DNA of 64,000 nt from Alteromonas macleodii. Its GTDB lineage: Bacteria > Pseudomonadota > Gammaproteobacteria > Enterobacterales > Alteromonadaceae. Shown in pieces: positions 16,995 through 27,454 of this stretch. Under the pieces are notes generated by a model, which ran no database searches, was not told the origin of the DNA, and was given only the letters and a program-made list of their open reading frames with translations. The stretch's first letter is position 1. Every line of letters begins with the position of its first letter. The position numbers were made by a program, and so were the translations under genes. The stretch covers positions 2,624,333-2,688,332 of the forward strand of contig NZ_LR812090.1 of assembly GCF_903772925.1 (NCBI RefSeq). The letters run 5' to 3'.

Positions 16995-17414
16995 GTGAAA
17001 CTTTGTATGCTAACGCTAGTGAATGATACAGATGCAAATGATGATATTGTGCCGGAGTCACATGGACTATATCGGCTGCATATAAAGCCGAATACGCAGA
17101 TGGCTATAGAAAACAAACCAGTTTTCGGTGCGAACATTACGTTACACAGCAGCTTATTAAAGCACGAGCATTTTGTTGCGACACCAAATAATATATTAGG
17201 CTGGCTAGATCATTTCGGCTTATCGCACTTCTCCATAAAAGCCGAAACTAATCGCCTAGAAAATGATGACAATTCTGTGCTTTTGCCTTCACAGTTTTTA
17301 AACGCTGAAGGCGGTATTTTGCGCGTAAGCGCACCCACCCGCATTTATTTGATAAGCAAAACGCCAATTGCTATTAACAAAAACGGCCTTTGTCTGTTTA
17401 CGCCTGTGAAATAA
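16995..17414 (+). CDS. Hypothetical protein, 139 residues
   Basis: Start GTG at 16995, or ATG at 17007 (MLTLVND). No family recognised. No signal peptide or membrane helix; predominantly beta-strand pattern with a DHFGLSHFSIKAETNRLENDD stretch, ending in NKNGLCLFTPVK. It is isolated, 145 bases downstream of the MocR-type gene and convergent with recD. It may be a lineage-specific protein. Confidence 0.5.
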   Translation: MKLCMLTLVNDTDANDDIVPESHGLYRLHIKPNTQMAIENKPVFGANITLHSSLLKHEHFVATPNNILGWLDHFGLSHFSIKAETNRLENDDNSVLLPSQFLNAEGGILRVSAPTRIYLISKTPIAINKNGLCLFTPVK

Positions 17415-17427
17415 CAACGCAGAAATG

Positions 17428-17458
17428 TACTCTGCCCCCCAAATTGGCGGACAGAGTA
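17428..17458. terminator. Hairpin between convergent hypothetical gene and recD
   Basis: TACTCTG (17428-17434) pairs with CAGAGTA (17452-17458), with additional C-G pairing inside. Flanked on one side by TTGTTTCTTC. It sits in the 53-base gap between two convergent stop codons and probably terminates both. Confidence 0.55.
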
Positions 17459-17467
17459 TTGTTTCTT

Positions 17468-19642
17468 CTATTCTGTTTCTGTGACTTCGCCAGTCTTACC
17501 CTCTAGGTATTGGCTGATTGCTTCTGACAACCCTGAATAGCGCTTATCTACTCGCTGAACCATATGGCTAAATGTTGCGTCGTCTGAAATGATCAGACAA
17601 CCGCCTTTTGCACGGGTTAAGCCGGTATACACTAAACCCCGATGGAGTAGGTTGGCGGCTTTCTCACTATCGGGCTTGGGCAGTATGAGTACAACGTGGT
17701 TGAATTCAGAGCCCTGGGATTTGTGAATGGTCATGGCATACACGGTTTCAAACTGTGGCACTCTTGATAACGATATGCTACGTAACGTTTGTTTTTGCAT
17801 TTGGCTTTGTATGCCAGTAGCATTCTCGCCCTTGTCTGACGAGGCTTGTTGGTCTGCACCTTTGGCGTCTTGGTAAAACCATGCATACAGCTTACCCGTG
17901 CTATCAGGCCAGATTACGCCTACTTCACCGTTAGATAGCCTCTGTGGATGATGATTTTTTACAATCATTATGGGCTGACCTTGATAGAAATGCCCTTCTC
18001 GCTTTTTTATTTTGTGCTTGATGGCATCGAACACTAAGCTATTTAGGCCCTCTACTCCCATTGCCCCCTTGCGAACCGGTGTGAGCCACCTGACATAGTT
18101 CAGGCGATTAAGCGCTTCTTCGGCACTATCGGCGTCAAAGATGGGAAAGAAGCTTTCTTTAGCCAACTCATGTAAATCACGACTGCCAACTTCATCTTCT
18201 GACCATAAATGCACGCCTTCTTTTAAGCGTGAATTAGTGGTGGAAGCTAGGTTTGTGGTTTCACTGCTTTCATCGCCCCCTTCAGCGATGGCACCAATCG
18301 CTCCACCAGCATCACCTTTTTGGATGGCCGTCGCTACTTTTGCTACTTGGCCTTTGAAACGCTGCGGTGCCTGCAGTGTTGCCACATAGCTTTTGGCTTG
18401 CTCATTAACAGGTAACATAGGAAGATGTGGGCACAGCGTGGCAATATGCTGGCGCATCATCGAAGGCACGCCCCCCAATGAAAGCGGGCCGTTATCACTG
18501 TGTGAGCTACTTTCGCTACTCAACGATACATTCTCTACTACGTCAAAGCTTGTTGTGTCACTAACCAGTTGCTCTAAGACATTGCCAAGCTCAACAGCTG
18601 GAAGCTGGTCAGCATCACCGATGAAATAGAGTCGTGCATGGTCCGGCAATGCGCGGACAATGCGCGTCATTAACGCTAGGTCGACCATACTTGCCTCATC
18701 GACAATGAGCACATCTGCGGCTAATTGATTGTGCTGATTGTACTTGGTCGATACACCGTATTCTCGCAATCCTAATAATCTATGCAGCGTTACAGCGTCA
18801 GTAGGCACATTATCAAGCGCAGCATCGTCCACCTTGCCGCGAAGCCCTTCAATACTGTTAACGATAGACTCGGTCATACGTTGCTGCGCTTTGCCGGTTG
18901 GGGCAGCTAATACAATATTTAGGTCTTTGTCACACGCCTGTAGCGCCAGTAATAGGCGCAATACGGTATAGGTTTTACCGGTTCCAGGCCCACCATTTAT
19001 GACACAGAAACCCTGCATTAAACTTTTAGCAACAGCAATTTGCTGCCAATCTTGTTGATCTGTAGTTTCGGTAGGGAATATAGCGGGCCAAAGTTGCTTT
19101 ACTTTGTCATTCGCTTCTTCTGTTAACGGCGTAAGCGCCGCCCGCTTCACTATGTCTCGCGCTACCTCTTGTTCAAACTCATAATAACGACGGCTATAAA
19201 GCCTACCGTTTTCATAAACAAATAATTGAGCAACTTGTTCATTTCCCAGCGCGCTTTTTACGATTTTTAGTAAAGGAGTAAGCTGAGGTAGTTCTAAACC
19301 TGTCTTAAGGGCCTGTTCTGGCTCTTGTTGATATATGACCCCTTGGGGATTGTGAATAGATGATGCACTTTCGCTTTCTTGAACTTGGGCCGTCAAGCCA
19401 GCCGCTTTTTCGGTGTCAGTCTCTTTGAAAAGGGTCGTTCCAGCTACTTCTTTAAGATAGATACAGCTATGCCCGTTACGCTGCATGTATGACAAATACG
19501 CCAGTACCCCAGCCCAGATAAACCTCTCTTCTTGTGCGAGTTCATCAATAAAGCCAAACTCTTTTGCGACAAATTTGTCGATAGCTTCGATGCCAAACAA
19601 GTTATCGAAAAACGACGATACAGAATGTTGATTGTTGTTCAT
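17468..19642 (-). CDS. recD: RecD, exodeoxyribonuclease V alpha subunit
   Basis: The 5'-3' helicase of RecBCD, which degrades and processes double-strand ends. I place the start at ATG 19642 (MNNNQHS): AGGAAAA lies just upstream and this gives a 31-base gap to recB; the longer frame to 19732 overlaps recB. Superfamily-1B helicase motifs: Walker A GGPGTGKT (residues 217-224), DEASMVD box, FIGDADQLPAVE, and the late TIHKSQGSEFNHV and LTRAK motifs. At 724 residues it is longer than E. coli RecD (608), partly through a Ser/Glu-rich insert between the motif IIIFIGDADQ and the LRYVRWLTP-like region. Last gene of recC-recB-recD. Confidence 0.95.
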   Translation of the reverse strand: MNNNQHSVSSFFDNLFGIEAIDKFVAKEFGFIDELAQEERFIWAGVLAYLSYMQRNGHSCIYLKEVAGTTLFKETDTEKAAGLTAQVQESESASSIHNPQGVIYQQEPEQALKTGLELPQLTPLLKIVKSALGNEQVAQLFVYENGRLYSRRYYEFEQEVARDIVKRAALTPLTEEANDKVKQLWPAIFPTETTDQQDWQQIAVAKSLMQGFCVINGGPGTGKTYTVLRLLLALQACDKDLNIVLAAPTGKAQQRMTESIVNSIEGLRGKVDDAALDNVPTDAVTLHRLLGLREYGVSTKYNQHNQLAADVLIVDEASMVDLALMTRIVRALPDHARLYFIGDADQLPAVELGNVLEQLVSDTTSFDVVENVSLSSESSSHSDNGPLSLGGVPSMMRQHIATLCPHLPMLPVNEQAKSYVATLQAPQRFKGQVAKVATAIQKGDAGGAIGAIAEGGDESSETTNLASTTNSRLKEGVHLWSEDEVGSRDLHELAKESFFPIFDADSAEEALNRLNYVRWLTPVRKGAMGVEGLNSLVFDAIKHKIKKREGHFYQGQPIMIVKNHHPQRLSNGEVGVIWPDSTGKLYAWFYQDAKGADQQASSDKGENATGIQSQMQKQTLRSISLSRVPQFETVYAMTIHKSQGSEFNHVVLILPKPDSEKAANLLHRGLVYTGLTRAKGGCLIISDDATFSHMVQRVDKRYSGLSEAISQYLEGKTGEVTETE

Positions 19643-19673
19643 TATTTTCCTAACTATATTGTCCTTGATACCA

Positions 19674-22600
19674 CTACTTGTCATCGAAACTAAACTGCTG
19701 CTGTTCTGAATGCTGTTGAGTAGTGCCTTCACTTTTCAAATTGTCGCTTTGCTGACTATTGCCACCACTTTCAAATATTGAATCTATTTGCATGAGCAAA
19801 GACGAAGGAATATCGGTATAAAACACCCCTTCACCCCGTTCGTTCTCTGGGTGCATGCCGCGTAAATATAGGTAATACACACCGCCGAAATGAACATCAG
19901 GGTCGTAATCAGGCAGGGTATTTTTTAAATAGCGATGTAAAGCTAAGCAGTAAATTAAATATTGAAGATCGTAAAGGTGGTGCTGATTATTGTGAAACAG
20001 CGCAACAGGTAAGTAGCTATCTAAGGTATCTCCAAGCCAGGTTGATTTGTAATCCGCCACAAAAAACTGACCATCATGTTCAAAAATCAAGTCGATGAAA
20101 CCGTGCATCATTCCCTGCAATTTCGTCGTGATTAGCTGAGGCGCGGCCTCGGTTTTACCACCAATCGAGTCAGCTACATATTGGCGGTGGTGAGCAAGAA
20201 CATCACGAAGCTGAGCCCATTGCGTATCATTCATGGGAAAGTAAAACTCTGCTTCGCGCAGGGTTTGCGCTAACGGTAAATCACTCATGCTTAGTTGCAT
20301 TTTAGGGTACAAGGGCGTCTGTAACGTTTCTTCAAGCCACTCGTAAAGTAGCGGCGTGCGCTTTTCTTCTAGACCAAAGCGTTTAACGAGTTCTTTGCCA
20401 GTTTCTTCCCATTCGGGCGCACTAAAATCACTGTTCTCAAGAATGTCGTGAAGTAAGTTACCTGCGCTTGCACCTTTTTCCAAAGTAAAACGCAAGTCAC
20501 TTTTACTGATTGTAGTTGTAGTGCTAAAAGAAGGATCTGCATTACTTGCGCCTAACAGCTCTTCTCCCCCCACAAGTGAATCCGCCGCGTACACCTCTTC
20601 GTCACGAATGGTTTGAAGTACGGGCACACTCGGAAGTGTTTGACCTGAAGCTTCTACTGGTGTTGTATTTGCGCTCGTACCCACGGTAGTTAAACGGCTC
20701 ATCGCTGAAAATGAATACAGCCGCCACTCTTCGCTCGCCGTGCCGGTAAATTGCAACGCGCTAAGTTGTGGCAGCTCGTCTTCTTGTTCAAAGCCTGAAT
20801 ACACTTCTTCGAACTCGTCACCATCGATGTGGCTTGCATGAGACGCATCTTCTGCGGCAACCCTGCTTAATACACTTGGCCAATCGTTGTTGCCGCTATC
20901 CCCACTTACGCCTAAGGCTCGAGCCAGTGCGCTTTTTTCATTGTTAGCAAGAGGTACAACCCCCATGTAGCAGCGGTGCGCTGCACGGGTTACTGCCACA
21001 TAGGCCAAGCGCATATCTTCCGCTTCGCTTTCATGTTGAACCCGAGCTATGGCTTGTGGCGTTTGCCCCAGCTGCATCTGCAAGTCTTGCTTCTCTTCGT
21101 CGTAATAGGTAAAGATTTGCGATGTCGCCTTTCCATTTTTCGACGCGTCTTTATAGCCCGTGGCATAGGGTACAAAAACTATTGGATACTCAAGGCCTTT
21201 TGAGCCATGCTGAGTAATAAGACGAATAAGCTGACTATCACTCTCAAGGCGAAGCGTTAGCTCTTCGTCACTTTCCGGCTTGTGGATTTGCTTGTTCAGC
21301 CAATCCAATAGTTGCTCAGGGCGCTGGTGTGTAGTGCTGGCTTTTTCCAGTACTTCCGCTAAATGCTGATAGTTGGTTAACGCCCGCTCCACACTGTCGG
21401 CATGGGGCTGATAACTGTCTTGCATTAAGTGCAGCAGTACGCTCATACAGCCTTTTTGCAGCCACATCTCACGCAGGGACAGTACTTTATCGATAGCGGC
21501 ATCCCACTGTGCATCATCTTCGTGATAAAGCAGTTCGATAAGGGTATTTGCGCTATAGCCCCAAAGCGGAGATGCCAGACTGGACGCTACTTTACTGGTA
21601 TCGTTCGCATGCCAAATGCCATTAAGCAACCTAAGCACGTCTTTCGCCTCAGCACTAGCAAATAGGTTACTGCGATCGCTTAAATAAACACAGGCCAGCC
21701 CTTTTTGCTGTAATACATTTTTGATAGCGCCTGCTTCGGTTCTGTCTTTGACCAGAATGGCGATATCTTGAGGCTTTACTGGCGTAGTGTGACCGTCCGC
21801 CGCTTTAAAATGCGCTTCATTCAACAAGCGATAAATTTCTTGCGCAATCCACTGCGCCATTTTACGCCGCATAATGTTAGTGTTTTCTTTCTCCTCTAAA
21901 CACATGCTCACGTAATTCATTGCACTGCGTTTCACTACATTATTTTGATCAGCGAGGTCTACCAAAGGTGCCTTAGCAGCTGCGGCTTTAGGGGTAAATT
22001 CAACAGGGTTGTAGTTAATGCCGAAGCCAAATACATCAGTGGGCTTACCCGATGCCACTGGCGCACCATAGAATAATCGATTGTAGGCCCTTACCATACC
22101 TTCCACTGAACGCCAGTTAGTGTTCATCACCCAGCGGTAATCCGCCTGCCTACCCGCTTTTAAATAGGTAAAGATGTCGCCTCCCCGAAAGCGATAAATA
22201 GCCTGTTTCGGGTCGCCAATCATTAGCAGCGCACTTTCATCAGCGTCAGCTAAATTAGGATATACCGAGTCTAAAATAGCGTATTGCTTAGCATCAGTGT
22301 CCTGAAACTCATCGATTAGCGCGACTGGAAACTTCTTACGAAGTTCTGGCACAAGGATATTGTTTGGCTTTATAACCTCATCAGCTAACATGCGAATAAG
22401 GTCGTCGAAGTCGATAACACCCAGCTGTTTTTTCTGCTTTTCAACTCGCTCTTTGATAAAAGCAATAGCTTCGATAACCAACTTGAAAACAGGTACTTTA
22501 CCTAGTGCTTTATCTTTCTCGGCAAATGCTTTTTTAAGCGCACCAGCAAATTCCTTAATTGGCGTTAAAATCTCTTTTACGCCTGAAGAATTCCGAGCAT

Positions 22601-23531
22601 ATCGATTCCCCTTAACAAAAGCCTCTGCTTCTGGTGGTGCGAGATAATACTGCTGCTCACTTACGCAAGAGCCTAACCATGCTTTAAGCGCAGCCAATTC
22701 TTGGGGTCTTTCTTTTTTATGGGCCGGTGTTTTAATAAGCTGCTCTACGATTAACCCTTCGTTTTCTTCCACACTTTGCAGTAAAGATTTCGCATAGGCC
22801 AAAGACGTGTTTGGCGCGTCATTCAGCTGTTTGTTAAAAGCCGCTTCAATGTCGTCCTCAGTTAGTATTAATGGGGTCAGCGTACTTTTTATGCTGGCGT
22901 TAAATTCACGCAGTAGGTTTTCTGGTGTGTGCCAGCCAGACTCTGCCAACAGCCTGAAATCGTCCTCGCTTTTACTTATTTTTCGAATGAAATCTTCGGC
23001 AGCCTGAAGATATAAATCGCTAGTATCGTTACCCAAATTTAGAGACATAGCGAAGCCACTGTTGAACGCCAGCTGAGTAATAACGTGCTGACAAAAACCG
23101 TGGATAGTGAAAACCGATGCCTCATCAAGCTCTAGCTGCGCTGCTTTTAATAGGGCTAAACTCTCATCAGGATCGCAGCTATTAAACAAGCTCTGATAAA
23201 CCGGGTCGCAGCTAGCGTCTATTTCGTTGCCGTTGTCTTTGGCTTGCTGCCAAATAAGCAATGCCTCTCTTAGGGTGGCCGCAATCCGCCCCTTAATTTC
23301 TTCGGTAGCGGCTTTGGTGAAGGTCATCACCAATATTTCTTTAACGTTAAGCTTTTTTTCTAACAGCAAGCGTAGGTACAAACGCGTAATGTTAAAGGTT
23401 TTGCCTGTACCTGCGCTCGCTTCAATAAGGTGTCGCCCCTTTAGCGGCATAGCCACCACGTCAAGCAATTGCGCTTCGCTATGGGGTCGCTCGTTCTTGT
23501 AATTTTCAGAGGATACAGAATTCTGGCTCAT
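19674..23531 (-). CDS. recB: RecB, exodeoxyribonuclease V beta subunit
   Basis: The 3'-5' helicase and nuclease subunit of RecBCD. UvrD-type motifs: Walker A SAGTGKTF (about residues 39-46), LIDEFQDTDAKQYAILD, GDPKQAIYRFRGGD, and the TQHGSKGLEYPIVFVPYA motif. The C-terminal nuclease carries GFIDLIFEHDGQFFVADYKSTWLG, with the D-x-K metal-binding core, so RecA loading and Chi-regulated cutting should be intact. 1285 residues (E. coli 1180). ATG overlaps the recC stop by four bases, indicating coupling. Unlike E. coli, no ptrA gene lies between recC and recB. Confidence 0.97.
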   Translation of the reverse strand: MSQNSVSSENYKNERPHSEAQLLDVVAMPLKGRHLIEASAGTGKTFNITRLYLRLLLEKKLNVKEILVMTFTKAATEEIKGRIAATLREALLIWQQAKDNGNEIDASCDPVYQSLFNSCDPDESLALLKAAQLELDEASVFTIHGFCQHVITQLAFNSGFAMSLNLGNDTSDLYLQAAEDFIRKISKSEDDFRLLAESGWHTPENLLREFNASIKSTLTPLILTEDDIEAAFNKQLNDAPNTSLAYAKSLLQSVEENEGLIVEQLIKTPAHKKERPQELAALKAWLGSCVSEQQYYLAPPEAEAFVKGNRYARNSSGVKEILTPIKEFAGALKKAFAEKDKALGKVPVFKLVIEAIAFIKERVEKQKKQLGVIDFDDLIRMLADEVIKPNNILVPELRKKFPVALIDEFQDTDAKQYAILDSVYPNLADADESALLMIGDPKQAIYRFRGGDIFTYLKAGRQADYRWVMNTNWRSVEGMVRAYNRLFYGAPVASGKPTDVFGFGINYNPVEFTPKAAAAKAPLVDLADQNNVVKRSAMNYVSMCLEEKENTNIMRRKMAQWIAQEIYRLLNEAHFKAADGHTTPVKPQDIAILVKDRTEAGAIKNVLQQKGLACVYLSDRSNLFASAEAKDVLRLLNGIWHANDTSKVASSLASPLWGYSANTLIELLYHEDDAQWDAAIDKVLSLREMWLQKGCMSVLLHLMQDSYQPHADSVERALTNYQHLAEVLEKASTTHQRPEQLLDWLNKQIHKPESDEELTLRLESDSQLIRLITQHGSKGLEYPIVFVPYATGYKDASKNGKATSQIFTYYDEEKQDLQMQLGQTPQAIARVQHESEAEDMRLAYVAVTRAAHRCYMGVVPLANNEKSALARALGVSGDSGNNDWPSVLSRVAAEDASHASHIDGDEFEEVYSGFEQEDELPQLSALQFTGTASEEWRLYSFSAMSRLTTVGTSANTTPVEASGQTLPSVPVLQTIRDEEVYAADSLVGGEELLGASNADPSFSTTTTISKSDLRFTLEKGASAGNLLHDILENSDFSAPEWEETGKELVKRFGLEEKRTPLLYEWLEETLQTPLYPKMQLSMSDLPLAQTLREAEFYFPMNDTQWAQLRDVLAHHRQYVADSIGGKTEAAPQLITTKLQGMMHGFIDLIFEHDGQFFVADYKSTWLGDTLDSYLPVALFHNNQHHLYDLQYLIYCLALHRYLKNTLPDYDPDVHFGGVYYLYLRGMHPENERGEGVFYTDIPSSLLMQIDSIFESGGNSQQSDNLKSEGTTQQHSEQQQFSFDDK

Positions 23532-26500
23532 AACTTCTCCTCCTGAGACGCATTATTGACCATGGAAAAAAGTACAAAGGCACACAAGTGCGGGGCATCG
23601 TTCCAGCTTACACCTTGCGGGAATAGCCAGTTGAGGTAAGGATTGCTTGCCATATCCGCACTGTACTGCCCGTTACTTTGCTGCCAATCGGTTAGCGCAC
23701 GCTGTAGTTCAATGGTGTCAAAAAGTGCGGCAGACTGACTAACTATCTGTTTCGCTTTTTCGTTTCTATCACTTGTTGTTTCGCGAGTAGTGTCGCTGTC
23801 TTTCTCAGCAAACGGGCAGACTTCCTCAATTACCTGTTGAAATTGATCGAGAATGGCTTTATCGGTTTCACTTGTAACATCTGTACTATGCAGTAGTGCA
23901 TGCAGGATATGGTTAAACATATCCGGTTTTATGCTTTCAACTACGGGCTTAGTCTCTGAGTTTCTTGTGCCGGGCATAAAGGTGCCAAACAAGCTTAAAT
24001 GCACTGGCGTTGGCGCCGTATAAACAGCTATGTAAAGCTGTTCTATAAACAAGAGTAGCCGCACCGCAGTTTCTTTGTCATAAGAAGGGAAACGCTGCTT
24101 TTTCAATACAGTTTCGCCCTTTTCCCATGAACATGAATAAATATCCAGTGGGTAGTTATTGTAGCGAGTTGCTTCATCACTGCATGAAAATATCAATTGA
24201 GAGATGAAAAAGCTTAACGCGCGGTGGGAGTCTATTTTACCGGCACAAAGCTCTACTAACGCGTCGCTACCAACAAGGGCAGTTGTGGTAAAGGTGATAA
24301 ATTTACCTTGGAACTGCGCCTTTACAGGTTCAGCATCGTGAGGTCCCATCGCCTGACTTAATGCTAACGCCCCTTCTTTCCACATTTCAACTTCATCTCT
24401 GGCAACAGGGTTATTGGGAATATCGCCCCGAAGCGACGCAAAAGCGATTACCTGTTCACCGTATGACATTGAGTCATGCTCTTGTGACAACTTGCGTTCA
24501 GGCGATGAGAAGATGGCATCAAGCACCTGATAGCGCAGCAACGCATTGGTCTCAAATGGCTCGCTGTTTTCCAGTAGCGTAAATGACTGTGATAAGTTTA
24601 CACCTAGCCTTTGTATAGAAAAGTGCTCAAGAGGGTCTTTAAAGGCTCTTGCAATTTGGCTATTTGATAGTCGAAGTTCTTGTGTTGAAAGCGTATTGGA
24701 TTGCTCATCAGGTATCGCTAAATGATTAGAGTCGCTGCTATCGACACCTGTCTTATCAGACTGTGACTTTGTATGCTGTAGCGCATCGGCCAGTCTAAGC
24801 CAACCGGTTTCGTAGCTTGGCAATTGTCCAGCGAATCCCTCTTCACTAAAGGGGTGAAGCGGCGCATGTACTCGGTATCTAGACAAGGCCAGAGCGTAGC
24901 TATTTTCCAGCATGTCCATAAACTCAGCTAGTACCAGACTAGGTTGGCGCTCACTGTTATTGGTAACATCGTTGCCTTGATAGCTTAAGTACAGGCTTTC
25001 CCGCGTTGAAATAATGGCTTCAAGAAATAAATATCTGTCTTCCAAACGCCTTGAACGATCGCCAACCCTTCGGTTCGCACCTGCCATTAAGTCCAGGCCT
25101 AGGGGGCTTGATTTTCTTGGGAACTCACTGTCATTTAGGCCAAGAATACACACTTTTTTAAACGGTATACTTCGCATTGGCAACATTGAACATACCGTGA
25201 CCTGACCGGTCATAAAGTGGTTACCTGCATCTGGTGATGAGAATCGATTTAGCAAAAGGTCGCGTACTTGGCGTAAGGACAATTCATGCTGGTAACCCGC
25301 TTCTTCGCATCGTGCTGCAAGATCGGCTGCAACGTTAGCAATAAGATCCCAGCTTTGCTGCTGGTCTTTTATAGGCATAAAGCACGCATCGCGAAGGTCG
25401 ATTAACGCTTTGGACCACTGTTCGGGTGTTCTTGGAGCGGTTAACTCTTGTGCGAATTCCCCGAGCATTGCCACTATATCAACAAGTTTACCTAGGGTTA
25501 GCGCACTTTGCCCTTCCACATCTGGAATAGTAAGTAGGTCACTCACAACCACTTCGGCGTCTTGCGCCAACATGCCCATTAGCAGCCTACGAATGCCCCA
25601 CCACCAGCTGTACGTTTCATCTAGTTTAACGCCCTCTGATACAGCGGTTTTATGGGTACTATTAAGGCCCCAATGGATATGGGCTTGTTTTAGCCACACC
25701 ACCATTTGCTCTATGTCATCTTGAGATACTGAAAATCGTTTTTGTACAGAATCCAGCTGCAAATAATCCATGATGTCCGATACGCCAAAGCGGCTATCAG
25801 GTAGCTGCAAAAGCGCCATAAACGCCGCGATAAGTGGCTCTGCGTCCATAGGGCTTCTATCTGCAATGGTACAGGGAAGTCTAACCTGCCCGGTGCCAGC
25901 TAAGGTTTTAGTACCAACCCTGTGAAATACGGCATCAACAAATGGCGCATAGTTTTCAATAGCCGGGCACATCACAAGAATATCTGATGGGGTACGCGTT
26001 TTATCTTGAGATAACCAATGAAGCAGATGGTCGTGCAACACTTGCACCTCGCGAAGCGCGGAATGAGTGCACATGATGGTGACGCTATCGTCATTTTGTT
26101 TTAGTTCGCTAGTGAATGGCGCAGGTTGAGCGGCTTGTAAAATATCGTTATGGATATAATCCAGCAGGCCGCGAGTAGGCTCTGTATCACCACTTTCGAC
26201 CACTTCGTCGAATTCTGGCGAATCAAAAGCGCTTATCTCAAACGTGTCCAGTTCGGTAAGAAGATTAAATAGCTCTCGGCCCTGCTTACCTAAGTTGCCA
26301 AGTAATGGGTTGGACTGGTCTTCTTCCATCCATTTTTTAAGTCCTTCCAGGCGTAATAGCTTGGCTTGTTCACTACTACTTTTCGCTTCCCCCCAATAAT
26401 TTACGCTGGGGTTTAGGTGGAATATATGAATATCAATATGCTGTGCGAGGGCGTCAAAAAATGCTATTAGTTGCGGTGCCATGGTGTTAATGGCAAAAAC

Positions 26501-27145
26501 AATAACGCGCTTGGGTAAATGACCGACGGGATCATTTGGTATGTCACCTGCCTCTAACGCCTCTAGGGTCATTTGATGCAAACGGGCAGGATGCAACGGC
26601 TCTTCTTTGGCAAGAATACGCCAAATTTCGCTTTGCCATAATTCCATATCATCGAATACAGCCCGTTCATTAGCTTCCCACTTAAACAGCCAGTCGGGAC
26701 GGTATAAGAGATATTGTTCGTACACGTCAGCTAACGCAGTAGCAAGTTGAAGACGCTGAAGGCCCTGCTCCTGCTCGCTGCCGGCGTTTTTCCAATATCT
26801 ATTTACTTGCTCAAAAGCTTCACCGTTCATCAGTGAGTCATCTTGAAGAATATTGTCAATGCGCCAAGTCAGTACTTCACGACGATAAGGAGATTGCTTA
26901 GGTACTTTATCCTGCCCTAATACAGAGCGCGCTGTATTCCACATAAAGCGTACAGGCAGCGGGTAATCAATGTTCATCGCCACGCCGTGTTCAGTGGCTA
27001 ATTGCATACTAACCCAATGTTGCATACCTGGGCTTTCAACCAGAATGGTTTCTGGCGTGAATACCCCCAAGGGTTGCTGACGTAAAAGCGTGGTAAGAAG
27101 AAAACTTAAGTGTTCTAATTTATTAGAGGGGTATAACGCAAGCAA
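23528..27145 (-). CDS. recC: RecC, exodeoxyribonuclease V gamma subunit
   Basis: Inactivated helicase-like subunit that recognises Chi and splits the strands for RecB and RecD. It starts with TTG at 27145 (MLALYPSNKLEHLSFLL) with AAAGGA nine bases upstream, matching the usual short hydrophobic RecC start. Family segments include ESPGMQHWVSMQLA, VMCPAIENYAPFVDAVF, VTVCSMLPMRSIPFKKVCILGLNDSEFPR and RLEDRYLFLEAIISTRESLYLSYQGND. 1205 residues (E. coli 1122). First gene of the recCBD operon. Its leader lies downstream of the small RNA candidate and its terminator. Confidence 0.97.
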   Translation of the reverse strand: MLALYPSNKLEHLSFLLTTLLRQQPLGVFTPETILVESPGMQHWVSMQLATEHGVAMNIDYPLPVRFMWNTARSVLGQDKVPKQSPYRREVLTWRIDNILQDDSLMNGEAFEQVNRYWKNAGSEQEQGLQRLQLATALADVYEQYLLYRPDWLFKWEANERAVFDDMELWQSEIWRILAKEEPLHPARLHQMTLEALEAGDIPNDPVGHLPKRVIVFAINTMAPQLIAFFDALAQHIDIHIFHLNPSVNYWGEAKSSSEQAKLLRLEGLKKWMEEDQSNPLLGNLGKQGRELFNLLTELDTFEISAFDSPEFDEVVESGDTEPTRGLLDYIHNDILQAAQPAPFTSELKQNDDSVTIMCTHSALREVQVLHDHLLHWLSQDKTRTPSDILVMCPAIENYAPFVDAVFHRVGTKTLAGTGQVRLPCTIADRSPMDAEPLIAAFMALLQLPDSRFGVSDIMDYLQLDSVQKRFSVSQDDIEQMVVWLKQAHIHWGLNSTHKTAVSEGVKLDETYSWWWGIRRLLMGMLAQDAEVVVSDLLTIPDVEGQSALTLGKLVDIVAMLGEFAQELTAPRTPEQWSKALIDLRDACFMPIKDQQQSWDLIANVAADLAARCEEAGYQHELSLRQVRDLLLNRFSSPDAGNHFMTGQVTVCSMLPMRSIPFKKVCILGLNDSEFPRKSSPLGLDLMAGANRRVGDRSRRLEDRYLFLEAIISTRESLYLSYQGNDVTNNSERQPSLVLAEFMDMLENSYALALSRYRVHAPLHPFSEEGFAGQLPSYETGWLRLADALQHTKSQSDKTGVDSSDSNHLAIPDEQSNTLSTQELRLSNSQIARAFKDPLEHFSIQRLGVNLSQSFTLLENSEPFETNALLRYQVLDAIFSSPERKLSQEHDSMSYGEQVIAFASLRGDIPNNPVARDEVEMWKEGALALSQAMGPHDAEPVKAQFQGKFITFTTTALVGSDALVELCAGKIDSHRALSFFISQLIFSCSDEATRYNNYPLDIYSCSWEKGETVLKKQRFPSYDKETAVRLLLFIEQLYIAVYTAPTPVHLSLFGTFMPGTRNSETKPVVESIKPDMFNHILHALLHSTDVTSETDKAILDQFQQVIEEVCPFAEKDSDTTRETTSDRNEKAKQIVSQSAALFDTIELQRALTDWQQSNGQYSADMASNPYLNWLFPQGVSWNDAPHLCAFVLFSMVNNASQEEKL

Positions 27146-27408
27146 TCGAAAAATCCTTTGTAAAACGTGCTATTAGGTTCTGTATAAAGACTATGCACGC
27201 ATCGTCGAACTTATCAATTAAGTGTATCGCATTAGGCCAAGTAGTTAAGTTATTTCTCAAAAAAATAGATAAGCAAATGTCTTGTGAAGATAAAAATAAG
27301 GACTAAGGCAATGATATAAATAAGCGTATCCAATTAACTCAGTGACAAGTAATAGGAGAAAGCTAGGTATCGGAGGTACGAGAAAAGTAATGGTATCGTT
27401 TTTTAGAC

Positions 27409-27454
27409 AAAAAAAACCCATACAGACCTCAGGACACGAAAAATCTGTATGGGT
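27409..27454 (-). terminator. Intrinsic terminator of the minus-strand RNA candidate
   Basis: On the minus strand, ACCCATACAGA pairs with TCTGTATGGGT (plus 27417-27426 and 27443-27453), followed by a run of eight T. No annotated minus-strand gene lies upstream within 600 bases, so it implies an unannotated transcript. Confidence 0.85.

Noticed and set aside
27409-27454. Reading the CCCATACAGA / TCTGTATGGG stem as a MocR-type operator
   Set aside because: The eight-T tail on the minus strand and the stem-loop form fit a terminator better; the CTGTATG match is probably incidental.
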